A stretch of DNA of 37,650 nucleotides from Candidatus Cloacimonadota bacterium (lineage in GTDB: Bacteria > Muiribacteriota > UBA6191): positions 1 through 37,650 of the forward strand of contig NVVD01000012.1 of the NCBI GenBank assembly GCA_002402105.1. Direction: 5' to 3'. How positions within the stretch are numbered: position 1 is the stretch's first letter; every line of letters begins with the position of its first letter. Shown in pieces: positions 17,005 to 24,748 of the stretch. The notes under the pieces are model-generated. The model was given only the letters and a program-made list of their open reading frames with translations. It ran no database searches and was not told the origin of the DNA. The translations under genes were made by a program, and so were the position numbers.

Positions 17005-17074
17005 CTAGTTAAAAGTATTAATTAACTTTAATCATATTCATATATATGGTTAAAAATAAATACTAGGAGTAAAA

Positions 17075-19285
17075 ATGAAAAATATGAGTGTAGGTAAAGT
17101 ATTGATAGCTATGTTAGTAGCCTCGTTTACCGTTTTATTGTATATGGGAACGATAATTTATAGAGAAAAACCACCAATTCCATTAAAGGTATTGGGCTTA
17201 AATGATGAGATAATCATGACAGCTGACTCTATATTGAATGGGCAAAAAACAACTTTAAATAATCAATTAACAGATTATGGAAGTATATTAGGTCATGGGG
17301 CTTACTATGGTCCTGACTTTACAGCAGAATCTGTTCACCAATTGGTGTTAAGCTATCAGTCAAAGATGAATAAAGAGTCTGTAATTAAAGAGTTTAAAAC
17401 AAATACTTTTGATTCTAAGAGTAGAGTTTTAAAACTAAGTGCTACTCAGTATAAAGGTCTATCTGAACTAGAAAACTATTATAAAAAACAAATTAAAACA
17501 AAGTGGGTGGATGACGGAGTTAATTTGAAGGCTTCTGATGCTCAAATTAAAGATATGATTCATTATTTTTGGTGGACAGCATGGGCTGCTACAACTAATA
17601 GACCAAATCAAAAATATACTTATACTAATAATTGGCCTTATGATGTGGATGCTGGAAACAATGTTAGTGCAGATACAATTTTGTGGAGTGCTCTTTCAGT
17701 TGGTATTTTGATTTTAGGCATTGGTATTATTACCCTGTTATATTTTAGAGGAAAGTTTTACGGTAAAGAGATTGATGCAAAAAAGAGCTCTTTAAGTGAT
17801 TTAACTCCAACAAACTCTCAAAAAAAGACATTAAAGTATTTTTTATTGGCAGTTATATTGTTTTTAGTTCAGTCCTTGCTTGGCGGCTATATGGCTCATG
17901 CCTATGTTGAAACAAACGCCTTTTACGGAATAGAATTAAGCTCTATTTTACCATTTAACTTAGCTAGAGGTTTACATTTACAATTAGCAATTTTTTGGAT
18001 AGCTCTTTGTTTTTTAGGAATGGGTATTTTCATGGCACCAATCATTGGTGGAAAAGAACAGAAATTTCAAGGGGTTCTAGTAGATATATTGTTTGGGGCA
18101 GTCGTTTTAGTGGCAGTTGGTTCAATGGTAGGAGAAGTATTTACAGTTCTTGGACATATGCCAGAGTCATTAGCATTTTTAGGTAGTGATGGATGGGAAT
18201 ACATGGAGCTTGGATATTTTTGGAGAGCTCTATTATTTTCTGGTTTATTAATTTGGGCTTTTATAGTAATAAGAGGGGTTTGGCCTAGACTTGTTTTAGA
18301 AAAAGAAAAACTTGGACTTGTACATTTATTTTCTTACGCAACAGCAGGTGTGGCTTTAGCATATGGTGCTTCTTTATTATTTGATGCAAAAACTCATGTG
18401 ACTATTGCTGAATACTGGAGATGGTGGGTAATTCATTTATGGGTAGAGGGTACATTTGAGGTATTTGCTATTGTTGTAATGGGAGTTATTTTTGTAGCAA
18501 TGGGTTTACTTGAAATAAAGTCTACTGTTAGAGCATTACAATTTCAGATTGTTATTTTACTCGGAAGCGGAGTAATTGGTACAGGACATCATTTATATTT
18601 TACAGGAAGTCCTTCTATAATTATTGCTCTTGCTGCATGTTTTTCAGCTCTTGAAGTTGTGCCACTTTGTTTACTTTGTGTAGAAGCATGGGACCAGTAT
18701 AAATCTATGAAAGGACAGGGCGTTGATTTTGCTTATAAAAATGTTTTTTATTGCTTGATTGCAGTAGGTTTTTGGAACTTTTTTGGAGCAGGTGTTCTTG
18801 GGTTTATCATTAATCAACCAGTTATTAGTTATTTTGAAATGGGAAGTTGGTTAACAGCAGCTCATGCTCATGGTGCTATGATGGGTGTTTATGGATTTTT
18901 ATCTATAGCTATGATTGTTTTTGCCATGAGAACATTATTAAAAGCGAGCTACTTTGAAAATAACAATGCTTTTACTCATGCTTTTTGGGCCATGAATATA
19001 GGATTATTTTTAATGGTATGTTTAGTAATTTTACCGATTGGTTCTTTACAATTAGCAACATCTGTAGAAAGTGGCTTTTGGTTTGCAAGAACAAGAGAGT
19101 TTTATCAATTGGCAAGTGTCAATGCTTTATTATGGTTTAGAATTGTTCCTGATACAATTTTCTTATATGGTGTTTTAAGATTATTACAATTTGTACTTGG
19201 TGGAATATGGTCTATTAAGGATAAAGAGGAAAATACAGTAGAGTCAGATAAAATGATGAATTTAGTTTTTTCAGATAAAAACTAA
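17075..19285 (+). CDS. norB: Quinol-type nitric oxide reductase (single-subunit qNOR)
   Basis: A 736-residue heme-copper-oxidase superfamily enzyme that reduces two NO to N2O with electrons from quinol. The N-terminal extension (about 30-200, between the first two helices) is the fused NorC-like part without a heme c C-x-x-C-H motif, which marks the quinol type (also called norZ). It contains GHGAYYGPDFTAES. The catalytic core has the conserved histidines in RGLHLQLAIFW, HLWVEGTFEVFA (with the FeB-site glutamate), GTGHHLYF and TAAHAHGAMMGVYG, ligating heme b, heme b3 and FeB. AGGAG precedes the ATG by a good distance. It has its own sigma-54 promoter controlled by NorR and is followed by a hairpin and nnrS. 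The role is NO detoxification or, if other denitrification genes exist elsewhere, respiration; none are in the window. Confidence 0.95.
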   Translation: MKNMSVGKVLIAMLVASFTVLLYMGTIIYREKPPIPLKVLGLNDEIIMTADSILNGQKTTLNNQLTDYGSILGHGAYYGPDFTAESVHQLVLSYQSKMNKESVIKEFKTNTFDSKSRVLKLSATQYKGLSELENYYKKQIKTKWVDDGVNLKASDAQIKDMIHYFWWTAWAATTNRPNQKYTYTNNWPYDVDAGNNVSADTILWSALSVGILILGIGIITLLYFRGKFYGKEIDAKKSSLSDLTPTNSQKKTLKYFLLAVILFLVQSLLGGYMAHAYVETNAFYGIELSSILPFNLARGLHLQLAIFWIALCFLGMGIFMAPIIGGKEQKFQGVLVDILFGAVVLVAVGSMVGEVFTVLGHMPESLAFLGSDGWEYMELGYFWRALLFSGLLIWAFIVIRGVWPRLVLEKEKLGLVHLFSYATAGVALAYGASLLFDAKTHVTIAEYWRWWVIHLWVEGTFEVFAIVVMGVIFVAMGLLEIKSTVRALQFQIVILLGSGVIGTGHHLYFTGSPSIIIALAACFSALEVVPLCLLCVEAWDQYKSMKGQGVDFAYKNVFYCLIAVGFWNFFGAGVLGFIINQPVISYFEMGSWLTAAHAHGAMMGVYGFLSIAMIVFAMRTLLKASYFENNNAFTHAFWAMNIGLFLMVCLVILPIGSLQLATSVESGFWFARTREFYQLASVNALLWFRIVPDTIFLYGVLRLLQFVLGGIWSIKDKEENTVESDKMMNLVFSDKN

Positions 19286-19300
19286 ATAGTATATATAAAA

Positions 19301-19328
19301 GAAAGCTCAATAAAAATTGGGCTTTCTT
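19301..19328 (+). terminator. Hairpin between the NO reductase gene and nnrS
   Basis: GAAAGCTC (19301-19308) pairs with GGGCTTTC (19319-19326) with one G-T wobble. The intervening bases add AAT/ATT pairs around an AAAA loop, for an 11-bp stem. Only a short, broken T tract follows. It probably causes partial termination, lowering nnrS relative to the reductase. It also covers the TTG that would otherwise extend the nnrS frame upstream. Confidence 0.55.
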
Positions 19329-19355
19329 TATCGTTTAGTAAAAGTAGAGAATTAT

Positions 19356-20564
19356 ATGTTACCAATATTTAAAGCCCCTCACAGAATATTTTTTGCCTCT
19401 GGTGCGATGTTAATGTTATTGCCCATGCTTTGGTGGGTAGGGATTCAAAGCAATCTATTTGTACCAAATCAAACAAGTACAGTTTTTTATGCTGGAGCAC
19501 ATATGTATTTAATGTGTTACGCAGTTTTAAGTGCATTTATTTTAGGTTTTATATTAACGGTATTTCCTAAATGGTTAAACTTTGAGAGTTATAGTTTAAA
19601 ACACATTTATATTTTAACGGTTCTTTTTGTAGGCTCTTACGTATTAGCTATGTTTGGCCTTATGAGAAGTGATTATTTATATAAAATAAGCTCTGTTTTA
19701 AATGCATTGGGTTTTATTTATTTAAGTGGATTATTGTTACAGTCTTTTATTAAAGTTAAACATCCCTCAAAAATGCAACCAGGTTTTACTGTACTTGGAA
19801 TCATCGGTGGTGCTGTAGGTAGTATCTTTTATAGCTTGTCTTTGTTTCAAAATAGTTTTACTTACTACGAAATATCATATGCTATAGGTATTTATTTTTA
19901 TTTATTTTTAGTGGTTTGTAGTGTTGCATTTAGAATGGTCCCATTTTTTACATCTTGTATTCATAAAGGGTATGAAGTTGTTAGAGTACCTTGGTTTTTA
20001 CCATTTTTAACGATAGGCTCAATTTTAAAAGTAGCTTTGTTTATATGGCATTTTCCTCAATATTATTTTTTAAGTGACGCTTTTATTTTGGTAGCTGTTC
20101 TATTTCAATTCAAACAATGGAAATTTAAGCTAAATCAAGGTGTACCACTTTTATCTATGCTTTATTATTCAATGATTTGGCTTCCTATTTATTTGTTTTT
20201 ATCAGGAATTTATAGTGTAAATACTCTTATAAACGGAGTACCTTTGATTTTTGTAGAAGAGGCAGCTTTACATGCACTTACTATTGGCTGTTATAGCTCT
20301 TTAGTTTACGCCATGGCAACTCGTGTAACCTTAGGTCATTCAGGTCAAAAACTTCAAACACCAATGTTGATTAATATAATCTTTTATCTCTTTCAATTAT
20401 GCGTAATCATGAGAGTTTTTATGGGCTTTTATGCTTATATAAATCCAGTTGTAGCATTAAAAAGCTATATGGCAGGGTATATATGGATACTTTGTTTTGG
20501 AGTATGGTTTATTAAATATTTTTGGGTTTATTTTGTTAAAAGATTTGATGGTAAAGAAGGGTAG
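19356..20564 (+). CDS. nnrS: NnrS family membrane protein (NO stress)
   Basis: A 402-residue protein with about twelve hydrophobic helices, of the NnrS family. NnrS is a heme- and copper-containing membrane protein that protects against nitric-oxide stress and is typically co-regulated with NO reductase. Family features seen are the N-terminal APHRIFFASGAMLMLLPMLWW, the following HMYLMCYAVLSAFILGFILTVFPKW (first part quoted up to residue 75), VAFRMVPFFTSC and the late HALTIGCYSSLVYAMATRVTLGHSG. I chose ATG 19356 (AGAGA upstream); an in-frame TTG at 19317 lies inside the hairpin. With only 29 bases after the hairpin, a separate promoter is unlikely, so it is expected to be expressed by read-through from the NorR-dependent promoter. 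Confidence 0.85.
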   Translation: MLPIFKAPHRIFFASGAMLMLLPMLWWVGIQSNLFVPNQTSTVFYAGAHMYLMCYAVLSAFILGFILTVFPKWLNFESYSLKHIYILTVLFVGSYVLAMFGLMRSDYLYKISSVLNALGFIYLSGLLLQSFIKVKHPSKMQPGFTVLGIIGGAVGSIFYSLSLFQNSFTYYEISYAIGIYFYLFLVVCSVAFRMVPFFTSCIHKGYEVVRVPWFLPFLTIGSILKVALFIWHFPQYYFLSDAFILVAVLFQFKQWKFKLNQGVPLLSMLYYSMIWLPIYLFLSGIYSVNTLINGVPLIFVEEAALHALTIGCYSSLVYAMATRVTLGHSGQKLQTPMLINIIFYLFQLCVIMRVFMGFYAYINPVVALKSYMAGYIWILCFGVWFIKYFWVYFVKRFDGKEG

Positions 20565-20603
20565 TTTAAAATTTGACGTACTTATTATGATTATTCATTC
20601 ATC

Positions 20604-21857
20604 TTAAAACTCACTAAAATAATCCCAAAAAGGAATAACTAAGATATCGTCAATTATCTCTTCACTTTGGTTGTAAGTTATAATAACTTTTTCTTTACAC
20701 TTAATTTGTAGCTTTTGTAAACCTTTAAATTCTTTAGCCAGATTTTGAGAGTGTAGATCATAACAAACTTGAATAGCGATAATTTCATCGTTATGTTTAC
20801 AAATAAAATCACATTCTGTATCAGTACTTATAAAATATATTTCAGAATACTTTTTATAGAGTTCTGTAAAAACTAAGTTTTCAAAAAGCTTACCTGTATC
20901 TTTACTAAATCGAAATGATATTTGAGCTAAAAAACTATTGTCCACTACATATGATTTTTTTTTATGTTTAATTTGTTGCTTTAAAGAATAAGAAAACTGT
21001 TTAATTTCACAACAAATAAAACTATCAATGATAGTATTTATATATTCTTTGACTGTATTGTCATTGATTCCAATGTTTTTTGAAATTGAGTTGTAAGAGT
21101 ATAGATTAGTACTATTTGAAATATAAAAATAAAGAAGCTCTTTGAATGATTTAGAATCTCTTAGGTTGTTGTTAGCAATACAATCTTTGTATACAATAGT
21201 TTCATAGTAACTTAATATTATATCTCGTTTAAACTCTTTTTCTTGTATTACTTCAAAAAATGATCCGTATTCTAATATAGAATCAATAGTTTTTAAGGCT
21301 GTTGTTTTATTTGAAAAAAGCTCTAATCTATTAGATATACTTTTAAATTTTAGTAACTCATTAAAATTTGGAGGATGAATTTGAGTTTTTATATAACGTC
21401 CACTGAGTAAAGTTGCATATTCTCCGTCTAAAAGTGATGAATTAGAGCCTGTAACAAATATTTTTTTAACAATGTTATTATCATAAATACTTTTAATAAA
21501 CTTTTCCCAAGCTAAGACATTTTGAATTTCATCAAAAAATATATATTGAACTTTAATGGAAGTAAGTTTTTCACTAAGTTCTAGTAACTTGTATAGACTT
21601 TTACTGTTTTTATATAATTCGCTGAAAAAAGGATCGTCTAAATTAATATAGAGAATTGATTTTGGATCACAATGAGTGATTAAATCATTAATGATTAATT
21701 TGAATAATGTTGTTTTTCCACTTCTTCTGATTCCTGTTAATACATGGATTTGTTTTAAATGAATACGATCTAAAATATATTCTAATTTATTTCTTTTATG
21801 GATATTTTTGTAAGGGTTATTCCAATGTGAATTATGTTTTAAGATTGCATTTTCCAT
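20604..21857 (-). CDS. AAA ATPase with C-terminal DUF4143 (PD-(D/E)XK-like) domain
   Basis: A 417-residue protein of the AAA_14 plus DUF4143 family, widespread in bacteria and archaea in many variable copies but without an agreed function. Residues 42-50 are the Walker A motif GIRRSGKTT, Asp109-Glu110 in QYIFFDEIQ the Walker B, and VTGSNSSLLDGE a sensor-1 region. A winged-helix-like middle (about 225-290) follows. The C-terminal domain (about 325-400), with FENLVFTELYKKY and then ECDFI...IAIQV, has the E...D...E/QxK-like layout of restriction-type nuclease folds, with Q in place of the usual E before V rather than K, so catalysis is doubtful. It is a solitary gene, convergent with nnrS. Its upstream region holds repeated 13-mers, which suggests autoregulation. 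Mobility or defence links are possible but not shown here. Confidence 0.85.
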   Translation of the reverse strand: MENAILKHNSHWNNPYKNIHKRNKLEYILDRIHLKQIHVLTGIRRSGKTTLFKLIINDLITHCDPKSILYINLDDPFFSELYKNSKSLYKLLELSEKLTSIKVQYIFFDEIQNVLAWEKFIKSIYDNNIVKKIFVTGSNSSLLDGEYATLLSGRYIKTQIHPPNFNELLKFKSISNRLELFSNKTTALKTIDSILEYGSFFEVIQEKEFKRDIILSYYETIVYKDCIANNNLRDSKSFKELLYFYISNSTNLYSYNSISKNIGINDNTVKEYINTIIDSFICCEIKQFSYSLKQQIKHKKKSYVVDNSFLAQISFRFSKDTGKLFENLVFTELYKKYSEIYFISTDTECDFICKHNDEIIAIQVCYDLHSQNLAKEFKGLQKLQIKCKEKVIITYNQSEEIIDDILVIPFWDYFSEF

Positions 21858-22271
21858 AATTAGCTTTCATTTTTAGGAGATGTTTTATAAGTATACCGTT
21901 ATTTTACTAATTATAACTCGTAAAATCAATGTTACTTATAAGGTATAGTTAGTAAAAACAGGAATATCCCGAATTATAATCAAAGTAATCAAGCAATTAT
22001 ACTAATTATAACCTGTATAAACTATATCATAAGATAAATCAAACAGCTCCAGAAAGTTCTATATCTATTCTCAATGTTTTATTCATGGTAGATTTAATGC
22101 GATTGAGACACTCAAGCTTGGATACAAAAAAAATGTGATCAATAAGTGCTCTAAAATTAATTTGGATTTTTTTCTTTAAGTGATAAAAGTATTTAAAGTT
22201 TTGTTTTTAAGAATCTAAAAGAGAAGTTATATAGCTTCTTACTCACTAGTTTAAATATTTACGGGATTATT
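21858..22271. other. 414-base intergenic region between the AAA ATPase (-) and rlmN (+)
   Basis: The left half holds the 13-mer repeats and presumably the promoter of the ATPase gene. The right half shows no gene I can support. A 56-codon open stretch on the minus strand (22039-22206) lacks a good start. A small hairpin, AGAAG (22222-22226) with CTTCT (22235-22239), lies in the likely leader of rlmN. Confidence 0.5.
21905..22012. repeat. Repeated 13-mer TACTAATTATAAC upstream of the AAA ATPase
   Basis: TACTAATTATAAC occurs exactly at 21905-21917 and 22000-22012. A third copy in the opposite orientation with two changes (GGTATAGTTAGTA) lies at 21942-21954. Copies 1 and 3 are followed by TCGTA and CTGTA, so the similarity extends a little further. 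Such spacing before a minus-strand gene looks like operator sites, though AT-rich sequence makes chance matches less rare. Confidence 0.55.
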
Positions 22272-23318
22272 ATGTCAAATCAAGAAAACTTTTTTCAATT
22301 TTCTCCACAAGGTTTTGAAAATTATATAGTAGAAGAACTCAAACAAAAAAAGTTTGTTGCAAAACAAATTCTTGACTGGGTTTATAAAAAGAAAGTCTAT
22401 GACTTTTCAGAAATGAGTAATCTTAAAAAAGAGTTAAGAGATACCTTACAAAAAAGGTTTAAGTTTGAAGTACCAGCAATAGTTTATCAATTAAAGGCAG
22501 CCGATCACTCTACAATAAAAGTAACTTTAGAGTTAGCAGATAAAAAACAAGTAGAAACAGTTTTTATGAAAGAGGATCGTGGTGTTACTATTTGTATTTC
22601 CTCTCAAGTAGGCTGTGCTCAAAAATGTATTTTTTGTGCCACTGGTAAAATGTATGGTCTAAGAAATTTACAGGCTCATGAAATTGTAGGGCAAATTATT
22701 GCTTTACAAGAAATGCTTGGAGATAAATTTCCCGAAAATTATAGAGTAGTCTATATGGGGATGGGTGAACCTCTAAATAATATAAATCAAGTGTTTAAAT
22801 CACTTGAAATTTTGACTGATACTAGAGGTTTTGATATAGGTAGTCGTAAAATAACAATGTCTACTTCTGGAGTAGTTAAAGGTATTTATCGTTTAGCAGA
22901 AAAATTTCCTCAAGTTCAACTAGCAATATCTTTGCATACCGTTGACCAAGTTTTGCGAAAAAAATGGGTTCCTAATCAAAAAGAAACAGTAAAAGAAATT
23001 TTAGACGCAGCTAGAGATTTTATCAAAACAACAAGTAGAAAAATAACTTTTGAACTTGTTTTATTTGGCGGTAGTCAAGTATCAACTTCTAAAATTAATT
23101 TATTAGGTAAGGCTTTAAAAGGTATACATTGTAATGTGAATGCTATTCCTTATAATCCTATTGAAGATGGACCTCATTATTTAACAAGACCAACTCATCA
23201 AGAGGTTGAATACTTCAAAGATATTATGTCTAAGTGGCATCGTGAAGTAACTGTACGAGTTTCTAGAGGAAGGGATATTCAAGCTGCATGTGGTCAACTA
23301 GCCATCAAGAATTCTTAG
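22272..23318 (+). CDS. rlmN: 23S rRNA A2503 / tRNA A37 C2-methyltransferase RlmN
   Basis: A 348-residue radical-SAM enzyme that methylates C2 of A2503 in 23S rRNA and A37 in some tRNAs. The radical-SAM cluster motif is CAQKCIFC with Cys115, Cys119 and Cys122. The second methyl-carrying cysteine is Cys340 in RGRDIQAACGQL near the C-terminus. YMGMGEPLNN and the TMSTSGVV stretch are also standard. The N-terminal helical RNA-binding part (about 10-70) is present. Length is typical. The 3' end overlaps the start of holB by 31 bases, so both are probably expressed together. Cfr-type resistance methylases are related, but the N-terminal domain and overall layout favour RlmN. Confidence 0.95.
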   Translation: MSNQENFFQFSPQGFENYIVEELKQKKFVAKQILDWVYKKKVYDFSEMSNLKKELRDTLQKRFKFEVPAIVYQLKAADHSTIKVTLELADKKQVETVFMKEDRGVTICISSQVGCAQKCIFCATGKMYGLRNLQAHEIVGQIIALQEMLGDKFPENYRVVYMGMGEPLNNINQVFKSLEILTDTRGFDIGSRKITMSTSGVVKGIYRLAEKFPQVQLAISLHTVDQVLRKKWVPNQKETVKEILDAARDFIKTTSRKITFELVLFGGSQVSTSKINLLGKALKGIHCNVNAIPYNPIEDGPHYLTRPTHQEVEYFKDIMSKWHREVTVRVSRGRDIQAACGQLAIKNS

Positions 23319-24514
23319 AGAGTTATAAAGATTTTATAGAGTTTTTTCCTTCCTTTGACTTTAAGGTATTGTCTTCACAAAAAAGCCATGCTTTTTGCTT
23401 AAATGGACATGAAATAGCAAACTTATTTTCTTTTAGCTCTCAGTTTATATTGCATTTATTATGCGATGATATAAATAAACCATGTATGAAATGTAATGGG
23501 TGTAGGGCTTATTTAAAACAAGATGTAACTCGTTTTATATCTGTTTTTCCATTAGCTCAAACTATATCAATTAAAAAAATACGCTTAATTTTATCTAATT
23601 TAGGACATCGGCTAGCAAAAGGTGAAAGACAAGTTATTGCTATATATTACCCCGCTCTTATGGCTAAAGAGGCTGCAAATGCTTTGTTAAAAGTATTAGA
23701 AGAACCTCCAGAGGGTAGGGTATTTGTTTTGGTAAACCCAAATCAACGTTTTTTACTACCGACAATTAGTTCAAGATTAACTCATATACATTTGCCTTCA
23801 GCAGAAGTAATAAAAAATAACACTGAGGACGAGTATTTAATTGGTCGTTTTAGTGACTTTAATTTAATCGTTAATCATGAAAAGGTTATAAGAGTAATTG
23901 AAAGACGTTCTTCACTTTCAAAAGTATATTATAATTTTTCTTTAAAAATAAAAGATGAAAAAATTTCTATAGATAAACTTTTATCTTATCAGTTAATAAA
24001 TGCAGAAATGCAAGCCTCAAGAAAAATAGCAATTATAGAGTTTTTAGAACAAATCTCTTCTCTTGGCTATTTATATTTAGAAAAAGAACTCTTTTTATTA
24101 AAGAGCTCGATAAAAGAGTTAGAAAAATCAATTCAAATAAGTTTAATGACAAAAAAAAGAACTTTACAAGAAGAGCTAGGAAAAGACTTTTCTCATTGGT
24201 TACTAGAAGACTTTTCAACTCAAAAAATAGATACTTTTGTTAGGGGCTTCGTACGAAGAGAAATAGAAATTTTATTTGTAGAGGTTTTAAAGGTTTTAGA
24301 ATTTTTGTTAGTAGATCATCGTGAAATTGGTATTTTATCTAGTGAAAGACAAATAGCTCTTAATTATGCTGTATTTTCTGAAAGTACAAATCTTTTTGAA
24401 TTAAGTGAAGAGTTAACTAAATTACAAAGAATGTTACATAATAATATCTCCTGGGACTCTTTACTCGAATATTTAGGTTTATATTTTATTAAAAGCTTAA
24501 ATATTTCACATTAG
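23288..24514 (+). CDS. holB: DNA polymerase III delta' subunit-like clamp-loader protein
   Basis: A 408-residue AAA+ clamp-loader subunit. The zinc-binding cysteines appear as C-x6-C-x2-C-x2-C (CDDINKPCMKCNGC, about 59-72). A delta'-type core follows with IAIYYPALMAKEAANALLKVLEEPP and the arginine-finger region LPTISSRLTHIHLP. No Walker A is seen, as expected for delta' rather than DnaX. The remaining 230 residues are poorly conserved helices, longer than in E. coli. The ATG at 23288 lies within rlmN and lacks a strong Shine-Dalgarno, so the true start could be a little downstream. The gene lies upstream of ricT, as holB does beside yaaT (ricT) in Bacillus, although here a hairpin and about 230 bases separate them. 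Confidence 0.82.
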   Translation: MWSTSHQEFLESYKDFIEFFPSFDFKVLSSQKSHAFCLNGHEIANLFSFSSQFILHLLCDDINKPCMKCNGCRAYLKQDVTRFISVFPLAQTISIKKIRLILSNLGHRLAKGERQVIAIYYPALMAKEAANALLKVLEEPPEGRVFVLVNPNQRFLLPTISSRLTHIHLPSAEVIKNNTEDEYLIGRFSDFNLIVNHEKVIRVIERRSSLSKVYYNFSLKIKDEKISIDKLLSYQLINAEMQASRKIAIIEFLEQISSLGYLYLEKELFLLKSSIKELEKSIQISLMTKKRTLQEELGKDFSHWLLEDFSTQKIDTFVRGFVRREIEILFVEVLKVLEFLLVDHREIGILSSERQIALNYAVFSESTNLFELSEELTKLQRMLHNNISWDSLLEYLGLYFIKSLNISH

Positions 24515-24524
24515 ACGGTAAATT

Positions 24525-24547
24525 AAATAAACTTTTAAAGTTTATTT
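24525..24547 (+). terminator. AT-rich hairpin after holB
   Basis: AAATAAACT (24525-24533) pairs perfectly with AGTTTATTT (24539-24547) around TTTAA, followed by two more T. The stem has a single G-C pair, so it is weak, but its place right after holB suits a transcription end. Confidence 0.45.
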
Positions 24548-24659
24548 TTATAAGTGGAGACTTTACTTTCTTGAGGCTTCAACTTTATTAAAAACCACCT
24601 TTTTAATGCTTATTTTCTTTTGAAATAAAGAGAAATATCATGTACAATTTAAGCTCTTA

Positions 24660-24677
24660 AGAGTATATATATACTCT
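24660..24677. promoter_or_regulatory. 18-base perfect palindrome upstream of ricT
   Basis: AGAGTATATATATACTCT is a perfect 18-base palindrome 71 bases before the ricT start, and is immediately preceded by a second one, CTCTTAAGAG (24654-24663), that overlaps it. It could be an operator for the ricT-lpx operon or a promoter region; no specific regulator can be named. Confidence 0.4.
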
Positions 24678-24748
24678 AGCTTTAATAGTTTGACTATTTG
24701 GCTAAAATATTATTTGATAATACTAAAAAACTTAGGTTAATACTATAT

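Noticed and set aside
19317-19355. TTG start giving NnrS 13 extra residues
   Set aside because: The TTG lies inside the hairpin after the NO reductase gene; ATG 19356 has its own AGAGA and fits the family start.
22039-22206. 56-codon open frame on the minus strand in the gap before rlmN
   Set aside because: No ATG near its beginning, no ribosome binding site and no recognisable domain; likely chance in AT-rich DNA or an unidentifiable remnant.
24660-24677. Palindromes in the ricT leader as a transcription terminator
   Set aside because: The palindrome has no unpaired loop and no T tract, and lies just upstream of a gene, so an operator or chance is more likely.
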